A stretch of 5,288 bases of DNA from Acidobacteria bacterium RIFCSPHIGHO2_01_FULL_67_28 (GTDB taxonomy: Bacteria > Acidobacteriota > Terriglobia > Acidiferrales > 2-02-FULL-67-57), in NCBI GenBank assembly GCA_001766965.1, contig MEKM01000120.1, positions 1-5,288 on the forward strand. Direction: 5' to 3'. The position numbers and the translations under genes were made by a program. The notes beneath the pieces are model-generated. The model was not told where the DNA came from and ran no database searches. It was given only the letters and a program-made list of their open reading frames with translations. Positions 1 to 5,288 of this stretch are shown here, one piece after another (positions within the stretch are counted from its first letter, which is position 1; every line of letters begins with the position of its first letter).

Positions 1-2
1 CG

Positions 3-620
3 CTCATCGTGCTCGTCGTCTACCTCGGCGTGAACCTGCTTTTCTTTTACGCGGCGCCGGCGGCGGCGCTCGCCGGAGTGGTGCCGGTGGGAGAGGTGGC
101 TGCGCAGCATTTGTTCGGGCCGGGCGTGGCCGCCTGGCTCGCCGCGCTCATCAGCCTGGCGCTGGTGTCGTCCTTGAGCGCCTACCTCTTCACCGGCCCG
201 CGGGTCTACTTCGCCATGGCGCGCGACGGGCTGTTCTTCCGCTTCGCCGCCCGCCTCCATCCGCGCTTCGAGACGCCGTCGCTCGCCATCCTCGCCCAGG
301 GCACCTGCGCGGCGGTCATGGTCGTGAGCGGAACCTTCGAGCAACTGCTCACCTACATCGGCTTTGCGCTGGGGATATTTCCCTGGCTGGCGGTGGCGGG
401 GCTTTTCCTCTTGCGGCGGCGAGAGCCGGAGCGGCCGAGCCCCTATCAGGTGTGGGGGTACCCGCTGGTGCCGCTGTTTTATCTGGCGGCGATGGCGGGC
501 ATCCTGGGCGTGGCGCTGTGGAACCGCCCCGGGCCGTCGCTGGTCGCGCTCGCCACCGTGGCCGCCGGTGTTCCGTTCTACCGCCTCACGGTCGGCCGGC
601 GTGATCGGGCGAAAGCCTAG
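3..620 (+). CDS. APC-superfamily amino acid permease, C-terminal half (5' end outside window)
   Basis: This is an inner-membrane transporter that most likely moves amino acids by proton or solute coupling. The frame is open from the left edge, so the start and roughly the first half are missing; 205 residues remain. About six hydrophobic segments can be seen, at fragment residues 1-23, 40-64, 93-109, 114-137, 152-173 and 177-193, matching TM7-TM12 of a normal 12-TM permease. The stretch GPRVYFAMARDG (65-76), followed by a basic loop with HPRFETP, is the characteristic loop of the LAT/AAT-like branch of the APC superfamily. The protein ends in a short basic cytoplasmic tail (GRRDRAKA). Its TAG stop overlaps the stop of the convergent propeller gene. 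Substrate cannot be told from this half. An alternative is a polyamine or cationic amino acid carrier of the same superfamily. Confidence 0.88.
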   Translation, partial: LIVLVVYLGVNLLFFYAAPAAALAGVVPVGEVAAQHLFGPGVAAWLAALISLALVSSLSAYLFTGPRVYFAMARDGLFFRFAARLHPRFETPSLAILAQGTCAAVMVVSGTFEQLLTYIGFALGIFPWLAVAGLFLLRRREPERPSPYQVWGYPLVPLFYLAAMAGILGVALWNRPGPSLVALATVAAGVPFYRLTVGRRDRAKA

Positions 621-3319
621 AGCGAGCGGCCGAGCTGGATGGCGATGCCCTGGTCGCAGCAGGGCCCGGCGCCCACCGAGATGGTGGCGACCACGGCGTT
701 CGTCGAGGTATCAATCACCGAAACCGTGTTCGAGCCCCGGTTGGTCACATAAACGCGCGCGCCGTCCGGCGTGACCGCCACGCCCGTGGGGTTGCTGCCC
801 ACAGTGATGGTCTTGATGACGGCATTCGTGCTGGTGTTGATCACCGACACGGTGTTCGCGCCGCTGTTGGCCACATAGACCCGGCTAAAATCCGGCGTGA
901 GCGCCGCCCCGGCGGGCTTGTCCCCCACCTTAATGTTGGCGACCACGACATCCGACATACCCCCGGTGTCAATCACCTGCAACCTGTCAACGTTCTCCAG
1001 GCTTACGTAGATTCGATCCACGTCGCCGGTTTCGTCGTGCTTGAGTGCAGCCCCGCTCGGGCCGTCCCCCGTCAGAGCAAAGTCGGCCGGGATGAGCGTG
1101 TGGTAGTTCGGATCACTTGGATCGGTATCGAAGACCTCAATCTCATCCAGACAATAGGCGAGCGTTCCCACTCCGTCGCCGCCGGCGCCCATGCCTCGCG
1201 GGCAGGCGCCCGGGAAAAGGCTGATGGTGGCGAAGACCTCGTTGCTCGTGGTCGAAATGGCCGAAACGGTCTCCGAGAGATTATTCGAGACGTAGAGGAC
1301 TGTCGCGTCGATGGGGGAGAAAGTGAGCCCCCAAGGGCCGTCGCCGCCGCTGGGAGCCAGGTCGATGGTGGCGATGACCGATTTGTCGGCCGTGTTGATG
1401 ACCGACACCGTGTCGTCGTCGTGGTTGGTGACGTAGGCGCGGGTGCCGTCTTCGTTCAGCAGGATGCCCTTGGGGCCGTTGCCCACGGGGATGGTGGCGA
1501 TGACGGTGTTGGTCTCGGTGTCGATCACCGTGACGCTGTCGCCGTCGAAGTTCGTCACCCAGGCCAGCGGCACAATCACCGCGCCGGTCCGCGCCAGGAA
1601 GACGTTCTCAATGACGCCCGTGGCACCCCCGGCCGTCAGGTCGGCGGTGGAGACAAAAGCGGCGAAGCGCCCGTCGCCGCTAAGCGAGGGCTCGATACTG
1701 TTATCGACCGCTTCGCCGCCGCTGCTGGTGACCGAGATGCGCCGGGTCGAGGGCGTGCAGCCGGGCTCCCCGCCCAGGCAGGTGTCGTGCACGAAGATGT
1801 CGGCCGCGGCGTTGGTATCACCCGGGACCAAGTTAGTGGCGAAGGAAAAGAAGGCGACGAAGCGGCCATCGGCGCTGAGGGAGGGCCGGGTGGTGCTGTC
1901 GCTGTCCCCCTGGGAGCCATCGTTGGCCAGCGAGACCAGGGCGGTCGAGGGGGTGCAGCCGACGGGCGCTCCCCCGCAGGTGTCGCGCACCAGAATGTCA
2001 ACTTTGCCGTTCGCGTCACCCGCCGCCAGGTTGCTCGCAAAAGAACGAAAGGCAATAAAGCGGCCGTTGCCGCTGATTGACGCCTCGGCACTGTCATCGT
2101 TGCCTTCGGAGCCGTCACCCGCCAGGGAGGCCCGCGTGGTCGCGGGCGTGCAGCCACTGACCACCCCGAGGCAGGTGTCGTGGACGAAGATGTCGTTCAC
2201 GCCGTTGGCGTCGCCGCCCACCAGGTTGGTGGCGGGGGAAAAGAAGGCGACGTAGCGGCCGTCGGCGCTCACGGCGGGCTCGTCACTGAAGCCGTCGGCC
2301 TCCGTGCCGCCGGTCGCCTCCGAGACGCGGACGGTCTGCGGGACGCAACCCACGGGGCCACCCACGCAGGTGTCGCGCAGGAAGATGTCGTCGGCCAAGT
2401 TGGTGTCGTTGACAATGAGGTTGGTGGCGGCGGAGCGGAAAACGACGTAGCGGCCGTTGCCGCTGATGCCGGGACTGTCGCTCAAGCCGTTTGGCTCGCT
2501 CCCTTCCGAAACCCGAATCGTCGAGGGGATGCAGGACGGATCTGCCCCGGCGCAGGTGTCGCGCATGTAGATGTCGGGAAGGTTATTCGTGTCGCCGGGC
2601 AGGTCGAGTAAGTTGGTGGCGCTGGAAACAAAAGTGACGAAGCGGCCGTTGCCGCTGATGGCCGGCTGGGTACTGTCTCCGTCCCCCTGGGTGCCGTCGT
2701 TCGCCAGCGACACGATCGTCATCCCGGGCGTGCAGCCGGTCGCTCCGAGGCAGGTGTCGAAGAGAAACACATCCTGTACGCCGTTGGTGTCGTTCCCCGT
2801 CCCGATCAGGTTCGAGGCCGCCGACGCGAAGGCGATGAAGCGCCCGTTGGCGCTGCGGGCCGGGGCGCGGCTGTTGTTGTCGCCGCCGCCGGTGGGCGAG
2901 CTGGTCACGCCGGGCGCGGTCAGCGTCACGGTGGCAAAAGCCTTCTTGGTGGAGCCCTTGAGCTTGGCCTTGAGCTTCAGCCGGCAGCCGGTGTCGACGA
3001 TTTGACAGAGGGTGCTGGAGGGGAGCGCCGCCGGAGCGGTGTAGCGAACCAGGGGGTTGTTGTTCGAGTCGCGGCCGATCTCGGCCAGCGTCCCGAGGGT
3101 CGAATTGCCCCCGGTCACGCAGTTGGCGCCGTTGCTGTCGCAGACCTGCAGCTTGACGATTTTGGCGCCGGTGCCGGGAATGAAGACGGTCAGGTCCTGC
3201 GTCTGGGTAATGGCCACCGTGTTCTGGCTGGGCGTGAAGGTCATCTTGACGCCCGCCTGCGCCGCCACGGGCAAAGACAGCAGGGCCAGCAAGAGAATCA
3301 TCCGCGAGAGTGTCCGCAT
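617..3319 (-). CDS. Exported tandem beta-propeller protein (PD40/TolB-like propeller plus YVTN propeller)
   Basis: A 900-residue secreted or periplasmic protein of unknown role. Residues 1-22 are a Sec signal peptide (basic MRTLSR, a leucine-rich core, AQA before the likely cut at 22/23). Residues 24-135 form a small beta-rich, Ig-like domain with cysteines 60/67 and 105/112. Residues ~152-579 hold seven PD40-type blades of ~60-66 residues with the core G(N/D)GR(F/Y)hxF, an ATNL-like strand, a DTNxxxD-like loop and DTC-x5/6-C; blade seven lacks the loop and cysteines. Residues ~582-896 hold seven YVTN-type blades of ~42-48 residues (VYVTN..NTVSVIDT..NAVVATI.VG). No transmembrane anchor, lipobox or sorting tail is seen. 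The ATG at 3319 is chosen because AGAGGA lies 8 nt upstream and the signal peptide starts there; the frame extends upstream to a TTG at 3409 without signal-like sequence. Propellers of this kind usually bind partners or sit on the cell surface; an enzymatic role is not indicated. Confidence 0.9.
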   Translation of the reverse strand: MRTLSRMILLLALLSLPVAAQAGVKMTFTPSQNTVAITQTQDLTVFIPGTGAKIVKLQVCDSNGANCVTGGNSTLGTLAEIGRDSNNNPLVRYTAPAALPSSTLCQIVDTGCRLKLKAKLKGSTKKAFATVTLTAPGVTSSPTGGGDNNSRAPARSANGRFIAFASAASNLIGTGNDTNGVQDVFLFDTCLGATGCTPGMTIVSLANDGTQGDGDSTQPAISGNGRFVTFVSSATNLLDLPGDTNNLPDIYMRDTCAGADPSCIPSTIRVSEGSEPNGLSDSPGISGNGRYVVFRSAATNLIVNDTNLADDIFLRDTCVGGPVGCVPQTVRVSEATGGTEADGFSDEPAVSADGRYVAFFSPATNLVGGDANGVNDIFVHDTCLGVVSGCTPATTRASLAGDGSEGNDDSAEASISGNGRFIAFRSFASNLAAGDANGKVDILVRDTCGGAPVGCTPSTALVSLANDGSQGDSDSTTRPSLSADGRFVAFFSFATNLVPGDTNAAADIFVHDTCLGGEPGCTPSTRRISVTSSGGEAVDNSIEPSLSGDGRFAAFVSTADLTAGGATGVIENVFLARTGAVIVPLAWVTNFDGDSVTVIDTETNTVIATIPVGNGPKGILLNEDGTRAYVTNHDDDTVSVINTADKSVIATIDLAPSGGDGPWGLTFSPIDATVLYVSNNLSETVSAISTTSNEVFATISLFPGACPRGMGAGGDGVGTLAYCLDEIEVFDTDPSDPNYHTLIPADFALTGDGPSGAALKHDETGDVDRIYVSLENVDRLQVIDTGGMSDVVVANIKVGDKPAGAALTPDFSRVYVANSGANTVSVINTSTNAVIKTITVGSNPTGVAVTPDGARVYVTNRGSNTVSVIDTSTNAVVATISVGAGPCCDQGIAIQLGRSL
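632..1576 (-). repeat. Tandem coding repeat: seven YVTN-type blades, ~126-145 bp unit
   Basis: Seven units encode the second propeller. Blades 1, 2, 6 and 7 are close to the YVTN consensus. Blades 3-5 (about residues 674-812) are degenerate: one has YVSNN, one AYCLDE, one YVSLEN in place of YVTN. The last two blades are the most alike at protein level but differ at many third positions, so they are not a fresh duplication. Blade limits are read from the spacing of the YVTN-like and VGxxPxG motifs and are approximate. Confidence 0.85.
1583..2866 (-). repeat. Tandem coding repeat: seven PD40-type blades, ~190-200 bp unit
   Basis: Seven consecutive units encode blades of one propeller. Six carry the DTC-x5/6-C pair (cysteines 190/196, 256/263, 318/325, 383/390, 448/455, 514/521). 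The seventh, near 1583-1690, has the strand core but neither the cysteines nor a good acidic loop, which suits a closing blade. On the plus strand the period shows as recurring CAGGTGTCG and CGGCCGTTGCCGCTGAT-like words. The copies are clearly diverged, so this is an old internal duplication rather than a recent expansion. Confidence 0.85.
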
Positions 3320-3327
3320 GGAAGTGT

Positions 3328-3333
3328 TCCTCT
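3328..3333 (-). promoter_or_regulatory. Ribosome binding site of the propeller gene
   Basis: The minus strand reads AGAGGA, then 8 nt, then the ATG at 3319. This decides the start in favour of the signal-peptide methionine over the upstream in-frame TTG at 3409. Confidence 0.75.
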
Positions 3334-3376
3334 GGGTCAGAAACTTGGGGCCGTTAGGTTGACGCCTGTGCGAGAC

Positions 3377-3407
3377 GAATCCAGCGGCTCGCCGCCCTCC
3401 AGGATTC
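3377..3407 (-). promoter_or_regulatory. Hairpin in the leader of the propeller mRNA
   Basis: GAATCC (3377-3382) and GGATTC (3402-3407) are exact complements and enclose a second stem, GCGG (3384-3387) with CCGC (3392-3395), closed by four bases. An asymmetric internal loop separates the stems and holds a GGAGG-like word on the minus strand. It lies in the inferred ~100-nt untranslated leader, ~60-90 nt before the start codon. It might affect mRNA stability or translation; no known riboswitch class is recognised. Confidence 0.4.
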
Positions 3408-3424
3408 AAGCAGGCCCGTTGAAA

Positions 3425-3453
3425 ATCCTACACCCGCAGCGAGCGTGAGTCAA
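3425..3453 (-). promoter_or_regulatory. Sigma70-type promoter for the propeller gene
   Basis: On the minus strand TTGACT (3453-3448) is followed after exactly 17 bp by TAGGAT (3430-3425). The first box matches TTGACA at 5 of 6 positions and the second matches TATAAT at 4 of 6. Transcription would begin near 3418, giving a leader of about 100 nt. This implies that the propeller gene has its own promoter and does not depend on the radical SAM gene upstream on the same strand. Confidence 0.55.
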
Positions 3454-3473
3454 GTTGCGCGGGCCGCGCGCTA

Positions 3474-3518
3474 GGACAGACATTCCTGCTTGCCCTGAGC
3501 AAGCCGCAGGGTCTGTCC
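3474..3518. repeat. 45-nt near-perfect inverted repeat between the radical SAM and propeller genes
   Basis: The outer arms GGACAGAC (3474-3481) and GTCTGTCC (3511-3518) pair perfectly. Inside them CCTGC (3485-3489) pairs with GCAGG (3506-3510), and TTGC (3490-3493) with GCAA (3499-3502), around a 5-nt loop. In total 17 pairs form, with one 3-nt bulge on each side. It starts 10 nt beyond the radical SAM stop codon, a good place for a transcript end, but no T run follows on the minus strand, so it is not a classical intrinsic terminator. A REP-like dispersed element or an mRNA 3'-end stabiliser are the alternatives. Confidence 0.6.
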
Positions 3519-3527
3519 AGGCAATCC

Positions 3528-4658
3528 TTAGCAGGCAAACGGCAAGGCGAGTTGAGGGCGGGCGGAGGCCGCAAGGGCGGAGTAGTTGGGGAGTGAGTCG
3601 GGCTCGCTATCGGGCCAGCGACCGCTCAAGCCGTACTTGGCGCGCAGGCGGTGCATCCGGGCGCTGATTTCCTTCCGGTAGGCTTCGGGGGCGTAGGCAC
3701 GCCGCGCGTACCACTTGCGGTACTGCTTCAGGAGGCGCGGGAACTTCTCTTCGAGGAAGGGAAAGAACTTCTTCTGCGCGCTCGGCATCAGGAAGACGAC
3801 GTTCGCGCAGAGATAGCGGGCGCGCGCGGCAGCCGCCGCCGCCACCAGGGCTTCGAGGTCGCGCTCGCGGTCGGTGAGGCCCGGCAGGATGGGGCAGGCG
3901 AAGACGCCGGCGGCGAGACCGGCTTCGTTCAACTGCCGCACCGCCTCCAGACGCAGGTCGGGCCGGGGCGCGCGCGGCTCGACGACGCGCGCCAGTCGTG
4001 GGTGGAGCGTCGTGACCGAGAGGTTGATGAACAGCCGGTTGCGCTCGGAGATCTGCTTCAGCAAATCGGTGTCGCGCACCACCAGGTTCGACTTGGTGGT
4101 GATGGAGAGGCTCAAGCCGCCCCCGCCGGGCAGCGTGCGGGAAAACTCGAGCAGGGTCTCAAGCACCGCCCGCGTCACCCCGAAGCGCCGCTCGGCGGGC
4201 TGGTAGGGGTCGGTGGCGGCGCCGATAGCGATGTGCTCGCCGAGGACTCTCTCGGGCGTGAGGTCGCGCCGGAGCAGCCGCGCCGCCTCCGCCTTGACGT
4301 AAATCTTGTTCTCGAACTCGGTGGCGTCGAGCTCCATGTACTCGTGGGTGTAGCGCGCGTAGCAGTACTGGCAGCCGAACTCGCAACCGCGGTAGGGGTT
4401 GATGGACCAGGTGAAGCCCACCCGGCGGGAGTCCACCCGGTTCAGCAGCGACCGCACCGGCAGCCGGTAGTAGTCGACCCCTTTGCCCTCGCCCTCGAGC
4501 GGGGCAGAGGCGGCCAGGCGCGCAATTCCCACGGTAGGGGTTTGAGGGGAGGATGCCAGCTCGTCGAACCCGCCCAGCCAGCCCGTCCCGATACCTCGGG
4601 ACGGAGCCGGGAGCGGGTGGGAGGTTGCGCGCCTGACCTGTGATGCAGGGTGGCTCAT
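3528..4658 (-). CDS. Radical SAM protein, SplB-like family (COG1533)
   Basis: A cytosolic iron-sulfur enzyme of the family named after spore photoproduct lyase, most members of which have no known substrate. Numbering from the ATG at 4658 (376 residues), NPYRGCEFGCQYCYARYTHE (87-106) holds the CX3CX2C motif that binds the 4Fe-4S cluster (C92, C96, C99). Further family motifs are TDPYQPAER (149-157), ITTKSNLVVRDTDLL (186-200) and CPILPGLTD (255-263). The start is unsure. Residues 1-42 look like translated intergenic DNA (proline- and glycine-rich, including a hairpin), and the family-like part begins at VGIARLAAS, where GTG at 4532 could start a 334-residue protein. Neither start has a Shine-Dalgarno site. 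The longer reading would be almost leaderless from the promoter at 4670-4699. True DNA photolyase activity is not indicated: there are no spore genes nearby. Confidence 0.9.
   Translation of the reverse strand: MSHPASQVRRATSHPLPAPSRGIGTGWLGGFDELASSPQTPTVGIARLAASAPLEGEGKGVDYYRLPVRSLLNRVDSRRVGFTWSINPYRGCEFGCQYCYARYTHEYMELDATEFENKIYVKAEAARLLRRDLTPERVLGEHIAIGAATDPYQPAERRFGVTRAVLETLLEFSRTLPGGGGLSLSITTKSNLVVRDTDLLKQISERNRLFINLSVTTLHPRLARVVEPRAPRPDLRLEAVRQLNEAGLAAGVFACPILPGLTDRERDLEALVAAAAAARARYLCANVVFLMPSAQKKFFPFLEEKFPRLLKQYRKWYARRAYAPEAYRKEISARMHRLRAKYGLSGRWPDSEPDSLPNYSALAASARPQLALPFAC
4583..4604. repeat. Perfect 9-bp stem hairpin within the 5' part of the radical SAM frame
   Basis: CCGTCCCGA (4583-4591) and TCGGGACGG (4596-4604) are exact complements with a 4-nt loop. 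It lies inside the doubtful first 42 codons of the radical SAM gene. If translation starts at the GTG at 4532, this hairpin is in a ~130-nt leader, about 50 nt before the start, and could be regulatory. It could also be a piece of a dispersed GC-rich intergenic repeat. Confidence 0.55.
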
Positions 4659-4669
4659 TACAGGGGGGT

Positions 4670-4699
4670 AGCATATTCGCTTTTTCTTCGCTTTGTCAA
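4670..4699 (-). promoter_or_regulatory. Sigma70-type promoter for the radical SAM gene
   Basis: The minus strand has a perfect TTGACA (4699-4694), an 18-bp spacer and TATGCT (4675-4670; 4 of 6 matches to TATAAT). The start point would fall near 4661-4664, only about 3-5 nt before the ATG at 4658, which would make the mRNA effectively leaderless for that start. The spacer is filled by two copies of the phased octamer described separately. Confidence 0.6.
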
Positions 4700-4727
4700 G
4701 AACTTTCTTTCGCCTTATTTTCGCCTT
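4676..4727. promoter_or_regulatory. Helically phased octamer array (candidate operator) in the divergent intergenic region
   Basis: TTCGCYTT occurs at 4676-4683 and 4687-4694 (TTCGCTTT) and at 4709-4716 and 4720-4727 (TTCGCCTT). All four starts fit 4676 + 11n with n = 0, 1, 3, 4; the n = 2 slot (4698-4705) is degenerate and overlaps the -35 box of the radical SAM promoter. Two copies fill the spacer of that promoter; the other two lie about 47-65 bp upstream of the likely start of the response-regulator-like gene. The pattern suggests cooperative binding of one protein along one face of the helix, or intrinsic bending by phased A/T runs. No known regulator's site is recognised. Confidence 0.5.
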
Positions 4728-4750
4728 GAAGAAACCGACCCTCCCCCGCT

Positions 4751-4767
4751 GCCCGCGGGCGTATACT
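4751..4767 (+). promoter_or_regulatory. -10 element and adjoining palindrome upstream of the response-regulator-like gene
   Basis: TATACT (4762-4767) matches TATAAT at 5 of 6 positions and would give a start near 4774 and a leader of about 12 nt. There is no recognisable -35 box at 16-18 bp; that spot is a C run. The 10-bp perfect palindrome GCCCGCGGGC (4751-4760) abuts the -10. A weak core promoter of this kind would fit activator dependence. Confidence 0.4.
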
Positions 4768-4776
4768 TTGCCCTAC

Positions 4777-4780
4777 GAGG
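4777..4780 (+). promoter_or_regulatory. Ribosome binding site of the response-regulator-like gene
   Basis: GAGG lies 5 nt before the ATG at 4786 and supports that start, which also places the receiver's first strand (VRILVIDDD) directly at the N terminus as expected. Confidence 0.55.
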
Positions 4781-4785
4781 CCCGC

Positions 4786-5288
4786 ATGCCCGACGTCCGC
4801 ATCCTGGTGATTGACGACGACGAGGCCAGCCGGCGCGCCCTCGGCCTCATCCTCGAGTCCGACGGCTGGGCCATCGAGATGGTGGCGCTGCCCGACGACG
4901 CCCTGGCCAAGCTCGCCGGGGGCGGCTGGAACCTGGTCATCGCCAACGTCTCGATGTCGAGCCTGTCGGGGCCGCTCTTTTCCCTGCTGAAAGACCTGGC
5001 GGAGGCGAAGGGGGCGCTGCGGATACTGTTCCTGGTGCCGGCGCTGGTCGAGTCGAAGGCGGTGGAAGCGCTCGAGCGGCTGAAGCTGCCCTACGCCACC
5101 AAGCCGCTGCACCTGCACGATTTCCTCGAACAGGTGAGCGACCTGCTGCGCGAGGCCGGCGTCATCACCGGGCCGCTGCACGGCCTGCGCGACAGCGGCC
5201 CCGTCGCTCCCAAACCCCAGCTCCAGGACGCCCGCCACCGCAAGAAGGAAGGCGAGGCGGCCATGTTCGCCGACCGCGACGACTACTC
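4786..5288 (+). CDS. Response-regulator-like protein with a degenerate receiver domain (3' end outside window)
   Basis: The first 167 codons are visible. Residues 4-123 fit a CheY-like receiver: strand one ends in the acidic cluster D10-D11-D12, helix one is EASRRALGLILESDGW, and the conserved lysine is present as K106-P107 in YATKPLHLHDFL. The strand that should end in the phosphorylated aspartate reads LVIANVSM, so N54 stands where Asp is expected. The following proline is S58, and the switch Ser/Thr position appears to be V84 (ILFLVPA). The domain is therefore unlikely to be phosphorylated in the usual way. Residues ~124-167 are a polar, basic linker (KPQLQDARHRKKEGE) leading to an output region outside the window. 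The gene is divergent from the radical SAM gene across 127 bp. This frame is not present on the opposite strand as a credible protein. Output function is unknown. Confidence 0.85.
   Translation, partial: MPDVRILVIDDDEASRRALGLILESDGWAIEMVALPDDALAKLAGGGWNLVIANVSMSSLSGPLFSLLKDLAEAKGALRILFLVPALVESKAVEALERLKLPYATKPLHLHDFLEQVSDLLREAGVITGPLHGLRDSGPVAPKPQLQDARHRKKEGEAAMFADRDDY

Noticed and set aside
647..665. GCCCTG / CAGGGC stem as a terminator for the permease gene
   Set aside because: The stem is only 6 bp, has no T run, and encodes part of the propeller protein's C-terminal blade; chance is adequate in DNA of this GC content.
1037..2611. Long open frames on the plus strand opposite the propeller gene
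   Set aside because: They are antisense to a well-supported coding gene, have Gly/Val/Arg/Asp-rich composition with no family motifs, and arise because high-GC codon use leaves few stops in other frames. The minus-strand reading explains the repeats fully.
1583..2866. Regular ~195-bp recurrence that could suggest a CRISPR or satellite array
   Set aside because: The units are too long and diverged, stay in frame, and translate to propeller blades with conserved residues at the right places.
4541..4580. GGTTCGA on the minus strand, resembling a tRNA T-arm
   Set aside because: The word is not followed by the expected pairing bases, and no acceptor stem, anticodon arm or D-arm can be folded around it.
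3651..4643. Long open frame on the plus strand opposite the radical SAM gene
   Set aside because: The minus strand carries intact family motifs, including the cluster-binding cysteines; the plus-strand translation is low-complexity and motif-free.
4726..4731. TTGAAG as the -35 box for the response-regulator-like gene
   Set aside because: It lies 30 bp from the TATACT -10 element, far outside the 16-18 bp needed by sigma70-type promoters.
4696..5238. Open frame on the minus strand opposite the response-regulator-like gene
   Set aside because: The plus strand has a start with GAGG and a recognisable receiver fold. The antisense translation is Gln/Gly/Arg-rich and resembles no family, and it would have to run through the divergent promoter region.

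Overview
The window is high-GC DNA (roughly two thirds G+C by eye). It carries four protein-coding genes, two of them cut by the window edges. The style (export-type beta-propeller proteins, Shine-Dalgarno sites of the GAGG type, dense GC-rich inverted repeats between genes) fits a free-living, probably soil or sediment bacterium of an Acidobacteriota- or Deltaproteobacteria-like kind. That assignment is an inference from style, not from a marker gene.

Layout from left to right. (1) Positions 3-620, plus strand: the C-terminal half of an APC-superfamily amino acid permease. (2) Positions 617-3319, minus strand: a 900-residue exported protein with a signal peptide, a small cysteine-containing beta-rich N-terminal domain, a seven-blade PD40/TolB-like propeller whose first six blades each carry a cysteine pair, and a second seven-blade propeller of YVTN type. 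Its stop overlaps the permease stop in the self-complementary tetranucleotide CTAG, so the two genes are tail to tail with no spacer. (3) Positions 3320-3527: a leader with a good sigma70-type promoter (3425-3453), a leader hairpin (3377-3407) and a strong 45-nt inverted repeat (3474-3518). (4) Positions 3528-4658, minus strand: a radical SAM protein of the SplB-like family (COG1533) with an intact CX3CX2C cluster motif and an uncertain start. (5) Positions 4659-4785: a divergent control region, AT-rich in a GC-rich setting. (6) Positions 4786-5288, plus strand: the start of a response-regulator-like protein whose receiver domain lacks the phosphoacceptor aspartate.

The most notable non-coding signal is in the divergent region. 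The octamer TTCGCYTT occurs four times, at 4676, 4687, 4709 and 4720, all in the same helical register (11, 22 and 11 bp apart), and is woven around a near-consensus promoter for the radical SAM gene. With the degenerate receiver domain next door, this suggests a dedicated local control circuit. Whether the divergent genes are functionally connected is inference only. No RNA genes, CRISPR arrays, insertion sequences or phage genes were seen.
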